A stretch of DNA of 64,000 nucleotides from Echinicola salinicaeni (GTDB lineage Bacteria; Bacteroidota; Bacteroidia; Cytophagales; Cyclobacteriaceae). A model generated the notes under the pieces. It had not been told where the DNA came from. It ran no database searches and saw nothing but the letters and a program-made list of their open reading frames with translations. Shown piece after piece: positions 8,946-18,275 of this stretch. The position numbers and the translations under genes are program-made. Positions within the stretch are counted from its first letter, which is position 1, and every line of letters starts with the position of its first letter. The stretch lies in NCBI RefSeq assembly GCF_014280965.1, contig NZ_JACODZ010000005.1, positions 186,001-250,000 of the forward strand. The letters are read 5' to 3'.

Positions 8946-10397
8946 CTAATTAGTTCGCCAGAAATATGGTGTAAATAAAATTAATATAGTATAAAGCTCT
9001 AACCTACCCAAAAGCATGATAAAGGACAAGAACAATTTAGCTACAGGGTCAAAAAAAGCAAAATTATTTAAGGGCCCAACATCACCTATTGCAGGCCCCA
9101 CATTTCCCAAACAAGTGGCTATGGCCCCAAAACTGGTCAACATATCATAACCCAAAACTGAAAGTGCTACACTTCCTAGAACAAAAACCATTAGATATAT
9201 CAATAAAAAGTTCATGATATGAGTAATGATCTTCCCTGTAACCCTATCTCCATTTATTTTTAAAGGTACTACCGCCCTTGGGTGTACAATGCGCTTAAAT
9301 TCCAAAAGGGTATTTTTAAAGAACGTCAAATGTCGGATAAACTTAATCCCTCCTGCTGTAGACCCTGCACAACCTCCAATAAACAAAATCAAAAAGAATA
9401 AAATGGTCAGCCCATGGCCATAACTGGTATAATCAGCAGTAACATACCCTGTAGTGGTCAGTAAAGATGAAACCTGGAAAGCGGTATCCCTAAATGCTTT
9501 CTCTGGTCCTTCACCAGAAAAAAGATAAACAGGGATGGTTAAAGCAGCTATAATTAACGCCACCACCAAAACATAAGCTTTGAATTCATCGCTTTTCCAA
9601 ACCTTATCAAACTTACCCATCAACCCAAAGTAAATTATCGTAAAGTTGGTACCAGCAAGCAACATGAAAATTATTGCCACATATTGGATAAAGGAAGATT
9701 CATAAAAGGCCATACTGGCATTCTTAGTGGAAAACCCACCAGTAGCCAAAGTAGTCAAAGCATGATTTATGGCATCGTAAAAGGTCATGCCACCTAAATA
9801 ATACAGTACTGTACATAGGATGGTGAGCCCAACATAAACATACCATAACCTCTTCGCAGTTTCCCTGATTCTAGGATGCAGTTTATCTGATGTGGGGCCT
9901 GGAGATTCCGCCACAAACAGCTCAATTCCCCCAATCCCCAATAGTGGAAATATGGCCACAGTCAGCACAATAATTCCCAAACCACCTATCCACTGGGTCA
10001 TACTTCGCCAAAACAAAATCCCCTTAGGCAGGGCCTCTATATCATTTAAAATAGACGCCCCTGTTGTGGTCAAGCCTGAAACAGTCTCAAATATGGCATC
10101 AGGAATATTAGGGATTGTCCCACTTACCAAATAGGGAAGCATCCCGAATAAAGACATAAAAACCCAACTTAGGCCTACTATCAAATAGCCTTCTCGCTTA
10201 CGAATATTCTGATCTTGTTTGGAAAAAGAGAAAAAGAAAATAGCCCCCATGGCCATGGAGACAAAAGCCGAATAAATCAGGGGCATCTGGTCCCCACTTT
10301 TAAAATAATAACTAAAGCCAATCCCAGGGAGCATCAATAAGCCCAACAGCATTAATAAGCCTCCCATGATTTTTCCAATAGCCTTATAATGGATCAT
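8946..10397 (-). CDS. trkH: TrkH family potassium uptake protein, membrane subunit
   Basis: A 483-residue polytopic inner-membrane K+ channel/transporter subunit. The four pore-loop selectivity segments are visible at about 110-115 (TTTGAS), 216-224 (TLATGGFST), 312-320 (LLTTTGYVT) and 429-438 (CLGNVGPAIG), as expected for the four-fold repeat of Trk/Ktr/HKT proteins. The cytoplasmic gating partner TrkA is encoded just upstream, 4 nt away, and will be translated from the same mRNA. Length and motif order are ordinary for the family. Confidence 0.93.
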   Translation of the reverse strand: MIHYKAIGKIMGGLLMLLGLLMLPGIGFSYYFKSGDQMPLIYSAFVSMAMGAIFFFSFSKQDQNIRKREGYLIVGLSWVFMSLFGMLPYLVSGTIPNIPDAIFETVSGLTTTGASILNDIEALPKGILFWRSMTQWIGGLGIIVLTVAIFPLLGIGGIELFVAESPGPTSDKLHPRIRETAKRLWYVYVGLTILCTVLYYLGGMTFYDAINHALTTLATGGFSTKNASMAFYESSFIQYVAIIFMLLAGTNFTIIYFGLMGKFDKVWKSDEFKAYVLVVALIIAALTIPVYLFSGEGPEKAFRDTAFQVSSLLTTTGYVTADYTSYGHGLTILFFLILFIGGCAGSTAGGIKFIRHLTFFKNTLLEFKRIVHPRAVVPLKINGDRVTGKIITHIMNFLLIYLMVFVLGSVALSVLGYDMLTSFGAIATCLGNVGPAIGDVGPLNNFAFFDPVAKLFLSFIMLLGRLELYTILILFTPYFWRTN

Positions 10398-10401
10398 CGT
10401 A

Positions 10402-11742
10402 TCAGTTAAATAATTTTTCCAAACTGGATTTGGCAGATGGCAATGCTAAAACAATGGCTTTATCATTCATTTGAAGTTGAAAATCTCCATCCGGTATAAA
10501 AACTTCCTCCCCTCTGATTACACCTGCTACGATAGCCGTTTCAGGAAAATGTAATTCACGAAGTTGCTTTTTAGTTAATCGGTTATTTTTTGAGATCACA
10601 TATTGTATAAATTCGGCGTCTACTCCATAAATACCCGAAATAGCCTCCACTTTGCCTTTCCTCAGGTACCTGGTAATCTGGTTAGCTGCCACCAACTTTT
10701 TATTGATAAGAGAGTCTACCCCGATACTATGTGAAATATGGATATATTCTCGGGTATCCACATGAGCGATAGTTTTGTATACCCCGTGGTTTTTGGCACT
10801 CAAACTAGTAATAATATTAGTCTCGGAACTTTCTGTCAAGGCTAAAAAGGCCTGCATTTCCTCCAGCCCCTCTTCTATCAGCAATTCTATATTCTTATAA
10901 TCCCCATGAATGACCAAAGAAGTATCCAACCTTTCTGACAACCATTTGCAGCGCTCTTTATCTTTATGGATCAAGGTCACCCTATATTCTGGCTCCAACT
11001 TAAGTGCTGAAGTAAAAGCTAGGTCATCCCCACCAATAATCATCACATTTTTTATACTAATTTCTCTCTGGTCCATCAATTGGATAATGGAGTCATTCGC
11101 TTTTTTATTGGAGATAAAATAAACATGGTCATTATTCCTCAATACTGTAGTTCCTTTTGGAATAATGGTCATCTGATCCCTGACAATGGCAATGATCCTA
11201 ATATCCTCAAAAATCGGCATAGCCCGGGTCTCGGATAATTTTTTATTGACCAAAGCGGAATATTGGTTCAAAATGATTCCCACCACATTCAGTTTTCCTT
11301 CCTCAAAATCAAAAATATCAGAGAAAGTCGAATTCTTAATCATGCGGTGGATTTCCCCACTACACAGCATAGTAGGAGAAATAATATTATCAATGCCTAG
11401 ATTATGAAAATAAGCTACGTTTTCCTCTAATAGGTAATCATGATTTCTTACCCTGGCAATGACCCGCTTTGCCCCAAGCTGCTTGGCCAACATAGCTGTA
11501 ACTATATTGGTTTTCTCGGAGGTCGTTACCGCCATAACCATATGAGCCTCTTTGACATTCGCGTTTTGCAAAACATCAATGGAAGCAGAATCCCCCATCA
11601 CTGTCAGCACATCCAGTCTGGAAGCAACATTCTCCAGTATATCCTTATCGGTATCAATTAAGGTAATGTCTTTATTTTCATAGCTCAAAGACTCAGCGAG
11701 ATGGAATCCCATATCACCAGCTCCAGCGATCACAATATTCAT
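10402..11742 (-). CDS. trkA: Trk system potassium transporter TrkA, regulatory subunit
   Basis: A 447-residue peripheral membrane protein with two RCK units. The first Rossmann fold opens at the N terminus (MNIVIAGAGDMG, with the GxGxxG nucleotide loop and TLIDTD acidic end), and the second begins near residue 215 (NVMIIGGDDLAF). Each is followed by a TrkA-C ligand domain. It gates TrkH in response to nucleotides. The frame is open 17 codons further upstream, but homologs start at the Rossmann strand, so ATG at 11742 is preferred; 11748 is equally possible. It is the first gene of the trkA-trkH pair. Confidence 0.92.
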   Translation of the reverse strand: MNIVIAGAGDMGFHLAESLSYENKDITLIDTDKDILENVASRLDVLTVMGDSASIDVLQNANVKEAHMVMAVTTSEKTNIVTAMLAKQLGAKRVIARVRNHDYLLEENVAYFHNLGIDNIISPTMLCSGEIHRMIKNSTFSDIFDFEEGKLNVVGIILNQYSALVNKKLSETRAMPIFEDIRIIAIVRDQMTIIPKGTTVLRNNDHVYFISNKKANDSIIQLMDQREISIKNVMIIGGDDLAFTSALKLEPEYRVTLIHKDKERCKWLSERLDTSLVIHGDYKNIELLIEEGLEEMQAFLALTESSETNIITSLSAKNHGVYKTIAHVDTREYIHISHSIGVDSLINKKLVAANQITRYLRKGKVEAISGIYGVDAEFIQYVISKNNRLTKKQLRELHFPETAIVAGVIRGEEVFIPDGDFQLQMNDKAIVLALPSAKSSLEKLFN

Positions 11743-11900
11743 GGCCATGGGCGTAAATATAAGGTGTTTTAACCTGCAAAGACAAAATTGCAAATTAATT
11801 TTTAGTTGAAAAACCAGCCTTCAAAACTCAGCTAGCCCAACTCAACACAATTAGTCCGCTGACTTATAAGGAATAAAACACACTGAATCACATTCTAAAG

Positions 11901-12239
11901 TTACTCTTCTACGATCATTGATGTCCCTTTTGATAAATCTCCAGAAGTCCACTCCCATGATTCATGAAGCCTTAATTTCCCATTCCCCATCATTTCAGGA
12001 GTGGAAATACACTTTCCCGTCATTAATTCTCCTGCTTGGTTTATATGATGGTAACGCATATTAATCACCCCGTTTTGATCTACTTTCCCGATCAAATGCC
12101 CCTTGACAATTTCACCTCCTGAATAACGTGCTGTTAGGATTTCTCCCTCTTGAGAATAATGAAAAACTGTCTCTGAAGAAACTTCCCCGTTATCGCTATT
12201 GCTAATTGACCTAAAGGTCCTATTATCATAATTAAACAT
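11901..12239 (-). CDS. Conserved hypothetical protein (family sometimes mislabelled N-acetylglutamate synthase)
   Basis: A 112-residue soluble protein without signal peptide or membrane segment. Its composition suggests a small beta barrel: NYDNRTFRSISNS, VFHYSQEGEILTARYSGGEIVKGHLIG, RYHHINQAGELMTGKCISTPE, RLHESWEW. I recognise this pattern from a widespread small family that databases often name 'n-acetylglutamate synthase' without support; no GNAT acetyltransferase motif is present. It is a single gene, 107 nt from the 3' side of trkA's ORF region. No function is assigned. Confidence 0.65.
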   Translation of the reverse strand: MFNYDNRTFRSISNSDNGEVSSETVFHYSQEGEILTARYSGGEIVKGHLIGKVDQNGVINMRYHHINQAGELMTGKCISTPEMMGNGKLRLHESWEWTSGDLSKGTSMIVEE

Positions 12240-12427
12240 TACTGCTTTGGTTTAGAAAAACTATTAAGAATCAGATATAGTCCTGCCTGACATATTTAAC
12301 ATCAATCACTGACAAAAATAGCTCATACAGATTATTTGGTTGGTCATTATTCCTTTACAAATGGAATTTTACTGGATTTATATGTATCACTTTTTATATA
12401 TCCTTTTAATTAACATGGGTATAAAAT

Positions 12428-12466
12428 TAAAAAAAGTCACTTATAAAACTATCAAGTGACTCTTTG
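12428..12466 (-). terminator. Intrinsic terminator of the DUF4136 lipoprotein gene
   Basis: Inverted repeat AGTCACTT (12435-12442) with AAGTGACT (12454-12461); read on the minus strand it is followed by a run of T. It lies about 20 nt past the stop at 12484. Confidence 0.75.
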
Positions 12467-12483
12467 CGCTCATCCAGTTTATA

Positions 12484-13062
12484 TCAGCTATCACTGGACA
12501 TATACTTAGAAAACTCATATAGAATTTTGTCCACTGACACTCCTATATTTTTGGTCTTTTGCTTGATATTATTGACCTCTCCTACTGCACTGATCCTTAA
12601 AATAATTTCATCTGCTTTGGGATCAATAAAATCAATCAGTACTTCACCCAAATTATACTTCTCTATTTCTGTTTGACTTGGCCAATAGGGGTATCCCATT
12701 CTATAGGGGTATCGGTACATCGGAGAATACATTCCGTAAGGATACAAACCATCGTAGTTATTGCTGCGCACTTCTTTTTCCCTATCACTTAAAAGCGTAT
12801 TATACCTCAAAATCAAATCAGGATGCTCACTATCTTGCACAAAGCCCCTCTCCTCCATTCCTTCCACCAAATCATCAATTAAATTCCCATTCAAAGTAGG
12901 TGAATTCCAAGCATCTTTACCTTCATACTGATTAATTATAGCAAAGGTTTTATAGGATCTATCCTCTTTTACGTCATTTTTTTCCAAGTAAACCTTGACC
13001 GGATTACAGGCTAATGTCAAAGCCCCTATAAGAAAAATGCTAATTCCAATTCTCAATTTCAT
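12484..13062 (-). CDS. DUF4136 domain-containing lipoprotein
   Basis: A 192-residue exported lipoprotein: the signal peptide ends in IGALTLACNP (lipidated Cys about 19). The DUF4136 signature runs through the protein: SYKTFAIIN near 37, LIDDLVEGMEERGF near 61, PDLILRYN near 80 and GEVLIDFIDPKADEIILRISA near 140. A Tyr/Pro/Met-rich loop (YGMYSPMYRYPYRMGYPYW) interrupts the middle, as is common in this family. The family function is unknown; members are thought to be periplasm-facing lipoproteins. I take ATG 13062, which gives a clean signal peptide; the frame extends four codons upstream. It is followed by its own terminator. Confidence 0.8.
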   Translation of the reverse strand: MKLRIGISIFLIGALTLACNPVKVYLEKNDVKEDRSYKTFAIINQYEGKDAWNSPTLNGNLIDDLVEGMEERGFVQDSEHPDLILRYNTLLSDREKEVRSNNYDGLYPYGMYSPMYRYPYRMGYPYWPSQTEIEKYNLGEVLIDFIDPKADEIILRISAVGEVNNIKQKTKNIGVSVDKILYEFSKYMSSDS

Positions 13063-13156
13063 ACTAAATGCCATTTATTTAAAAAACGACAGAAATGACC
13101 TAAAGTTGTATGTTTAAGTTGCATTAATATAAATTTCTGTACTACCACGCGATCCT

Positions 13157-14404
13157 TTATTTATCTAAATATTTCCCTTCTTCGGACTCTGGTAATTCCT
13201 CCACATCTCTTAACTTTCTTTGAATCACCCTTGTCCTGGTCCCCACTAAAGTATCCAATTCATGGTTGGCCTCATTAAGTTTTTTCTGGGCCTTTTCTAT
13301 CAAATTACCAAATTTACCAAACTCTGTTTTCACGGCACCCAACACTTTCCAAACCTCGCTGCTACGCTTTTGTATAGCCAATGTCTTGAAGCCCATTTGT
13401 AAACTATTCAGCATCGCCGCCAAGGTAGTGGGGCCAGTGACCACTACTTTATATTCTTTTTGTAATTGCTGTGATAAAACCCCATCCCTGATGACCTCAG
13501 CATACAAGCTCTCCATAGGTAAAAACATCACAGCAAAATCAGTAGTATTGGGCGGATTAATATATTTCTGACTGATATCCTGAGCTGATTTTTTCACAGC
13601 CCGCATAAGCTCCTGCTTACAAGCATCCACTAAGCCCTTATCTCCAATGTCGTAAGCTTCCAATAATCTATGATAGGCTTCTTGAGGAAACTTTGCGTCA
13701 ATAGGAAGGAATACCGGTTCATCACTATTGGCACCAGGTAATCTCACCGCAAACTCTACCCTTTCTGACGAACCCTTTTTCATTACCGCATTACTTACAT
13801 ATTGATCAGGGGCTAGTATATTTTCCAAAATGCTCTGTAATTGATATTCACCAAGAACCCCCCTACTCTTTACATTGGTCAATACTCTCTTGAGATCTCC
13901 AACGCCAGTTGCCAGGTTTTGCATCTCACCTAGACCTTTCTGTACTGCTTGGAGCTGTTTGCTGACTATCTCAAAGGACTGCCCCAATCTAGTTTCCAAG
14001 GTTTTTTGTAATTTTTCATCCACTGTCTCCCGCATTTTCTCCAACCTGGATTCAGTGGACAAAAGCATTTTTTCCTGCCTTCTCTCCAGTTCACTAAATT
14101 TTTCTCGCTGTAATTCATTGAACTCCCGCACATTTTCCCTAAAAAGTTTACCAAAGTCCCTTAAAGTCTCATTTTGGTCTTTTGAATTCTCCCTTAATGT
14201 ATCAAAAACATGTTTAAATTGCTGATTGATGTTCTGACCAATCTCCTGACGGTTTTCTGCCATTTGCCGCTCCAAACTCAATCTTACGCCAGCTAACTTT
14301 TCCTCTATAAATTTCTTCTCATTGGCCAAGCTAAATTGCTTGATAAGCAAAATCAAAGTAATCACAATATTCAAAGCCAAAAGGCCCAAAAGCATCATTT
14401 CCAT
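13157..14404 (-). CDS. rmuC: RmuC family DNA recombination protein
   Basis: A 415-residue protein with an N-terminal membrane anchor (about 3-22), a long Gln/Glu/Arg coiled coil (about 25-140) and the RmuC core (about 140-380: LATGVGDLKRVLTNVKSRGVLGE, DAKFPQEAYHRLLEAYD, AVMFLPMESLYAEV, VTGPTTLAAMLNSLQMGFK). RmuC proteins have a nuclease-like core and limit recombination at inverted repeats in E. coli; the biochemical role is not settled. It is transcribed alone, 82 nt before the DUF4136 gene on the same strand, so read-through is possible. Confidence 0.9.
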   Translation of the reverse strand: MEMMLLGLLALNIVITLILLIKQFSLANEKKFIEEKLAGVRLSLERQMAENRQEIGQNINQQFKHVFDTLRENSKDQNETLRDFGKLFRENVREFNELQREKFSELERRQEKMLLSTESRLEKMRETVDEKLQKTLETRLGQSFEIVSKQLQAVQKGLGEMQNLATGVGDLKRVLTNVKSRGVLGEYQLQSILENILAPDQYVSNAVMKKGSSERVEFAVRLPGANSDEPVFLPIDAKFPQEAYHRLLEAYDIGDKGLVDACKQELMRAVKKSAQDISQKYINPPNTTDFAVMFLPMESLYAEVIRDGVLSQQLQKEYKVVVTGPTTLAAMLNSLQMGFKTLAIQKRSSEVWKVLGAVKTEFGKFGNLIEKAQKKLNEANHELDTLVGTRTRVIQRKLRDVEELPESEEGKYLDK

Positions 14405-14662
14405 TTATTCCGACCGATTTTTACCAGCAAATTAAACCTATACTTTGAATTAGTCTATACTCAACTTTATAATAATGGGACAATTCATGTCGTTCCATTA
14501 ATCATAAAAACTTTTACAAAACAAAAATTTCTCCCCTTTACCTAAAATAACTTGAAATCACTCAATTTGGCGATAAAGACTAAATAAGCACATTAGTTTT
14601 ACTTATCCCGACGGAATCAATTATTTTAGATTTTCTCTTTTCTTACACAAATCGATTATTTC

Positions 14663-15886
14663 TTGAGAAGAACTATACAAAAATTCATGGGGCCAGGAAC
14701 TTTGGTGATGGCTGCATTTATAGGGCCTGGTACAGTTACCGTATGTACCCTTGCTGGAGTAAATTTTGGTTACAATCTGATCTGGGCGCTCATATTGTCT
14801 ATTATTGCCACCATCCTACTTCAGGAAATGTCTGCCAGGATTGGGCTTATCCACCAAAAAGGCCTACCAGAAATAATAAGGCAAGAATTCAAGCACAGTT
14901 GGATCAAAGTACCTTCTCTTATCTTCATAATATTGGCCATTGTCATGGGCAATGCAGCCTATGAAGCGGGCAATATTAGTGGGGCAACATTAGGCTTGGG
15001 AGTTTTTGAAAAGCTTCCATTATTCAGTTCATTTTCTCCATACCCATTGATAGTCGGATTCTTGGCTTGGTGTTTACTTATGAGTGGCAGTTATAGAAAG
15101 GTAGAAACTTTCATGGTGTTTATTGTACTTATAATGAGTATAGTATTTTTGCTGACAGCAATCATGAGTTCCCCCCAACTGGACCTACTCATTGCAGGAT
15201 TGGTCCCAAGAATAAATAGCAATAATGTTATAACGATCGGAGCTTTGATCGGAACTACGGTAGTACCTTATAATCTATTCTTACATGCTGCCTTGGTCAC
15301 AAAAAAATGGACAGGAAGTAAGGATTTAAAATATGTTCAAATTGACACGGTAATTTCAGTCTGTTTGGGAGGTCTGGTCTCAATTGCAATTTTAATTACA
15401 GGTTCCTTGGGCAGTGCAGAGAAAATTGATTCTGTTTTGGACTTAGCAAAAAGCCTAGAACCACTTTTGGGCAAAGCCGCCCCTTATTTTTTGGGCATTG
15501 GCCTTTTTGCCGCTGGCATCACCTCTTCCATTACCGCTCCTTTAGCGGGCGCATTGGTCATCTGTGGGTGTTTCGGTTGGAATAATGCCCTTAACTCTAA
15601 CCCCATGAGGTGGACCTTTAGCTTAATTATTCTTTTAGGTGTAATTTTTGCTTCATTAGGTATTAAACCGGTAGAATTAATCACTATAGCTCAGCTGACA
15701 AATGGTATATTATTACCAGTTTTAAGTACCTTTATTCTATGGGTTGTCAATAACCGTAAGTTAATGAATAAGTACAAAAACGGGGTCGTTTTAAATATTT
15801 TAGGCTTTGGGATTTGGATCATTACCTGGGTTTTAGGAATTAAAAGTATCATGAGTGTTTTAGAAAAATGGCAATTATGGGGATAG
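14663..15886 (+). CDS. Nramp-fold transporter without metal ligands, in the 5-oxoprolinase operon
   Basis: A 407-residue, about 11-helix inner-membrane protein of the Nramp/SLC11 superfamily (YcsG-like). Helix 1 carries GPGT at 21-24 where true Nramp metal transporters have DPGN, and helix 6 carries VVPY at 200-203 where they have the Met and His of a MPH motif. The residues that bind Mn or Fe are therefore absent. The gene overlaps pxpA by 19 nt and heads the pxpABC operon, as ycsG accompanies ycsF-kipIA in Bacillus subtilis. I infer an organic substrate, perhaps 5-oxoproline, rather than a divalent metal. The start is a TTG; ATG 14687 would cut into helix 1. Confidence 0.82.
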   Translation: MRRTIQKFMGPGTLVMAAFIGPGTVTVCTLAGVNFGYNLIWALILSIIATILLQEMSARIGLIHQKGLPEIIRQEFKHSWIKVPSLIFIILAIVMGNAAYEAGNISGATLGLGVFEKLPLFSSFSPYPLIVGFLAWCLLMSGSYRKVETFMVFIVLIMSIVFLLTAIMSSPQLDLLIAGLVPRINSNNVITIGALIGTTVVPYNLFLHAALVTKKWTGSKDLKYVQIDTVISVCLGGLVSIAILITGSLGSAEKIDSVLDLAKSLEPLLGKAAPYFLGIGLFAAGITSSITAPLAGALVICGCFGWNNALNSNPMRWTFSLIILLGVIFASLGIKPVELITIAQLTNGILLPVLSTFILWVVNNRKLMNKYKNGVVLNILGFGIWIITWVLGIKSIMSVLEKWQLWG

Positions 15887-16605
15887 ATATCAACAGCGAC
15901 CTGGGAGAAGGCTCAAGTGCTGATGCGGCTATAATGCAATTTATCAGCAGTTGTAATATTGCCTGCGGGGGGCATGCCGGTAATGAAAATAGCATGATTA
16001 AAACGATTAAATATGCTATGCAACACCAAGTAAGCATTGGTGCCCACCCCTCCTATCCAGACCCGGAAAATTTTGGACGCGAAGTGATGGACATTTCTAT
16101 TGAAGAATTAGAGATGAGTATACTCGACCAAATTTTCACCTTTAAAGACTTGCTCACCGACCAAAATGGCCAACTTCACCATATTAAAGCCCATGGTGCA
16201 TTATACAATGAATCGGCCACAAATGAGCCAATAGCCCATTTATTGGTCAAAATAATGAAAAAGCATTTCCCCGGAATTTTACTTTATGTTCCTTATAACT
16301 CCGTCATTGCAGAACTCGCCCAAAAAGAAGGGATACCAGTTTGGTATGAAATATTTGCAGACCGTAACTATGAAGATAATTTAAAATTGGTAAGCCGAAA
16401 AAAGCCCAATGCCGTATTACATGATACACATGAAGTCTTGAAACACTTAGAGCTTATGATTCGCAAAGAAAAAGTTAAAACCATTTCTGGAAATATCCTT
16501 CCAATAAAAGCACATACAGTTTGCGTTCATGGAGATAATGAAACTGCCTTGAACCTTGCCAAAGCGATAAATCAATTGGTAAAATCCCAAAGCAATATTA
16601 GATGA
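15868..16605 (+). CDS. pxpA: 5-oxoprolinase subunit PxpA (LamB/YcsF family)
   Basis: A 245-residue cytosolic TIM-barrel-like protein that, with PxpB and PxpC, hydrolyses 5-oxoproline (pyroglutamate) to glutamate using ATP. Family landmarks are DINSDLGEG near the N terminus, CNIACGGHAGN at about 29-39, GAHPSYPD near 60, HHIKAHGALYN near 110 and CVHGDN near 216. It overlaps the upstream transporter by 19 nt and the downstream pxpB by 4 nt (ATGA), so translation of the operon is coupled. ATG 15877 is an alternative start. Confidence 0.93.
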   Translation: MAIMGIDINSDLGEGSSADAAIMQFISSCNIACGGHAGNENSMIKTIKYAMQHQVSIGAHPSYPDPENFGREVMDISIEELEMSILDQIFTFKDLLTDQNGQLHHIKAHGALYNESATNEPIAHLLVKIMKKHFPGILLYVPYNSVIAELAQKEGIPVWYEIFADRNYEDNLKLVSRKKPNAVLHDTHEVLKHLELMIRKEKVKTISGNILPIKAHTVCVHGDNETALNLAKAINQLVKSQSNIR

Positions 16606-17315
16606 CTTATAAGCTGAGTTATAAACATATTTCCCCCAATATTCTTGAGATATGCTGGCCACAAGAAATCAGTAAGGATATCTTATTGCAAATGATGACT
16701 TATAAAAAGAAAATCATTTCGATTTGGTATGAAGAATTATGGGATGCTCATTTAGGTTATCATTGTTTGAGCTTAAATTTTAAGGAGCCATTTTCCTTGG
16801 ATGAAGTGATTGGACAAATAGAAGAATTTTCCCAAGAAAAAGAAACGCACTCAATACTTCACAGAAAGCGTTGGCAAATCCCAGTACTTTACCAAGGCAA
16901 GGACTTATCGAGAGTAGCCAAAATCACCAAACTCAGTGTAAACAACATTATTGAAGAACACCAAAAGCCATCTTACCTCTTACACTTTTTTGGTTTTATG
17001 CCTGGGTTCATGTACTTGGGGGGACTTTCGGAAAAGCTTTACGCTCCCAGAAAAGACCAACCTGATCCTAAAATCCAAAAGGGCTCTGTAGCCATTGGTG
17101 GGCAACAAACAGGAATATACCCCATGGATAGCCCTGGGGGATGGAATATTATTGGTTTAACACCGCTACAAGTATTTAACCTAAAAGAACAACCTCCAAT
17201 TTCCGCCCAGCCTGGTGATGAAATCAAATTTTATAGTATTGATAAAAAAGAGTTCGAGGCGATCTCAAGATCCATTATCAATCAAAATTACACTTTAGAA
17301 TATGAGACTATCTGA
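16602..17315 (+). CDS. pxpB: 5-oxoprolinase subunit PxpB (KipI-like)
   Basis: A 237-residue protein with the KipI/carboxyltransferase CT_C_D domain: an N-terminal alpha-beta part (SYKHISPNILEICWPQEIS), then the core near 125-205 with FFGFMPGFMYLGGL, PRKDQPDPKIQKGSVAIGGQQTGIYP and SPGGWNIIGLTPL. It forms a complex with PxpC that completes ATP-dependent ring opening of 5-oxoproline. It overlaps pxpA by 4 nt and pxpC by 14 nt. The B. subtilis homolog KipI also inhibits the sporulation kinase KinA; that role does not apply here. Confidence 0.93.
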   Translation: MTYKLSYKHISPNILEICWPQEISKDILLQMMTYKKKIISIWYEELWDAHLGYHCLSLNFKEPFSLDEVIGQIEEFSQEKETHSILHRKRWQIPVLYQGKDLSRVAKITKLSVNNIIEEHQKPSYLLHFFGFMPGFMYLGGLSEKLYAPRKDQPDPKIQKGSVAIGGQQTGIYPMDSPGGWNIIGLTPLQVFNLKEQPPISAQPGDEIKFYSIDKKEFEAISRSIINQNYTLEYETI

Positions 17316-18180
17316 AGCCCATGTAGAGGTCATCAAACCTGGATTCTACAGCTCCATTCAAGATTTGGGGAGATTTGGACAGGGACATTGGGGAATCCCC
17401 TCTGCTGGAGCCATGGACAGGCAATCATATGAACTCGCCAATCATCTATTAAGAAATCATGAAAACAGTGCCTGCCTAGAAATGACCATGATAGGAGGCG
17501 AATTCATCTTTTGGGCTAAAACCCAAATCGTTTTGACTGGAGCTCAAGCCAAAATCAGCCTGAATCAGAAACCACAGGAAATCAATAATGTTATACACAT
17601 TAACAGTGGAGACCGCTTAAAAATCGGACCTTTTAGCAAGGGATGTAGAATGTATTTAGCCATTAAAGGCGGCTTTCAAACATCTATAACACTTCAAAGT
17701 AGAAGTTGGTATAAGGGTATTTCCCCCCATCATCTTCTTAAAGCTGGCAGTATTTTGCCATTTAACGCTCCAATAGTAGACCTACCCTCATTAAATGCAA
17801 AGGTTTCAGTTGACCATTATTTATTAGAAAACCAACAAATTGAAGTCTACGCCGGACCAGAATCCGATCAGCTACCTAATGATATATTTGATCAGCTATT
17901 TGATAGGGAATTTCATCTTTCTCCTATGATGAATCGAATGGGAATACAGATACAAGAAAAATTGGAAAACCAATTAAATGAAATCTTAACTACACCAGTA
18001 TATCCAGGCACCGTACAATTAAGCCCCGGAGGTAAAATAATGATTTTAATGCGGGACGCACAGGTTACAGGTGGCTACCCCAGAATTCTCCAGCTCAATC
18101 AATCTGCGATTAATATTTTGGCACAAAAAAAGCAAGGAGACAAAATCCAATTCAAATTGATAAGGTCAGATGATCTGTGA
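17302..18180 (+). CDS. pxpC: 5-oxoprolinase subunit PxpC (KipA-like, biotin-dependent carboxyltransferase family)
   Basis: A 292-residue partner of PxpB with the CT_A_B domain: PGFYSSIQDLGRFGQGHWGIPSAGAMD at about 11-37, ACLEMTMIGG near 57, LTGAQAKISLN near 78, YLAIKGGF near 115 and RDAQVTGGYPRIL near 250. It has no biotinyl domain, in line with 5-oxoprolinase rather than urea carboxylase function. It is the last gene of the transporter-pxpABC operon. The next gene starts 95 nt later and no terminator is visible between them. Confidence 0.92.
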   Translation: MRLSEAHVEVIKPGFYSSIQDLGRFGQGHWGIPSAGAMDRQSYELANHLLRNHENSACLEMTMIGGEFIFWAKTQIVLTGAQAKISLNQKPQEINNVIHINSGDRLKIGPFSKGCRMYLAIKGGFQTSITLQSRSWYKGISPHHLLKAGSILPFNAPIVDLPSLNAKVSVDHYLLENQQIEVYAGPESDQLPNDIFDQLFDREFHLSPMMNRMGIQIQEKLENQLNEILTTPVYPGTVQLSPGGKIMILMRDAQVTGGYPRILQLNQSAINILAQKKQGDKIQFKLIRSDDL

Positions 18181-18275
18181 AATAAAAGTTAACATATTTT
18201 CACTCCATATATTCAAAAATCTCCAAAGCTTCTTTAGATTTACTCCGCTCAACAATCATTTGAATCAAGTACCTA

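Noticed and set aside
11901-12239. N-acetylglutamate synthase annotation
   Set aside because: The 112-residue protein has no acetyl-CoA-binding motif and is too short for the enzyme.
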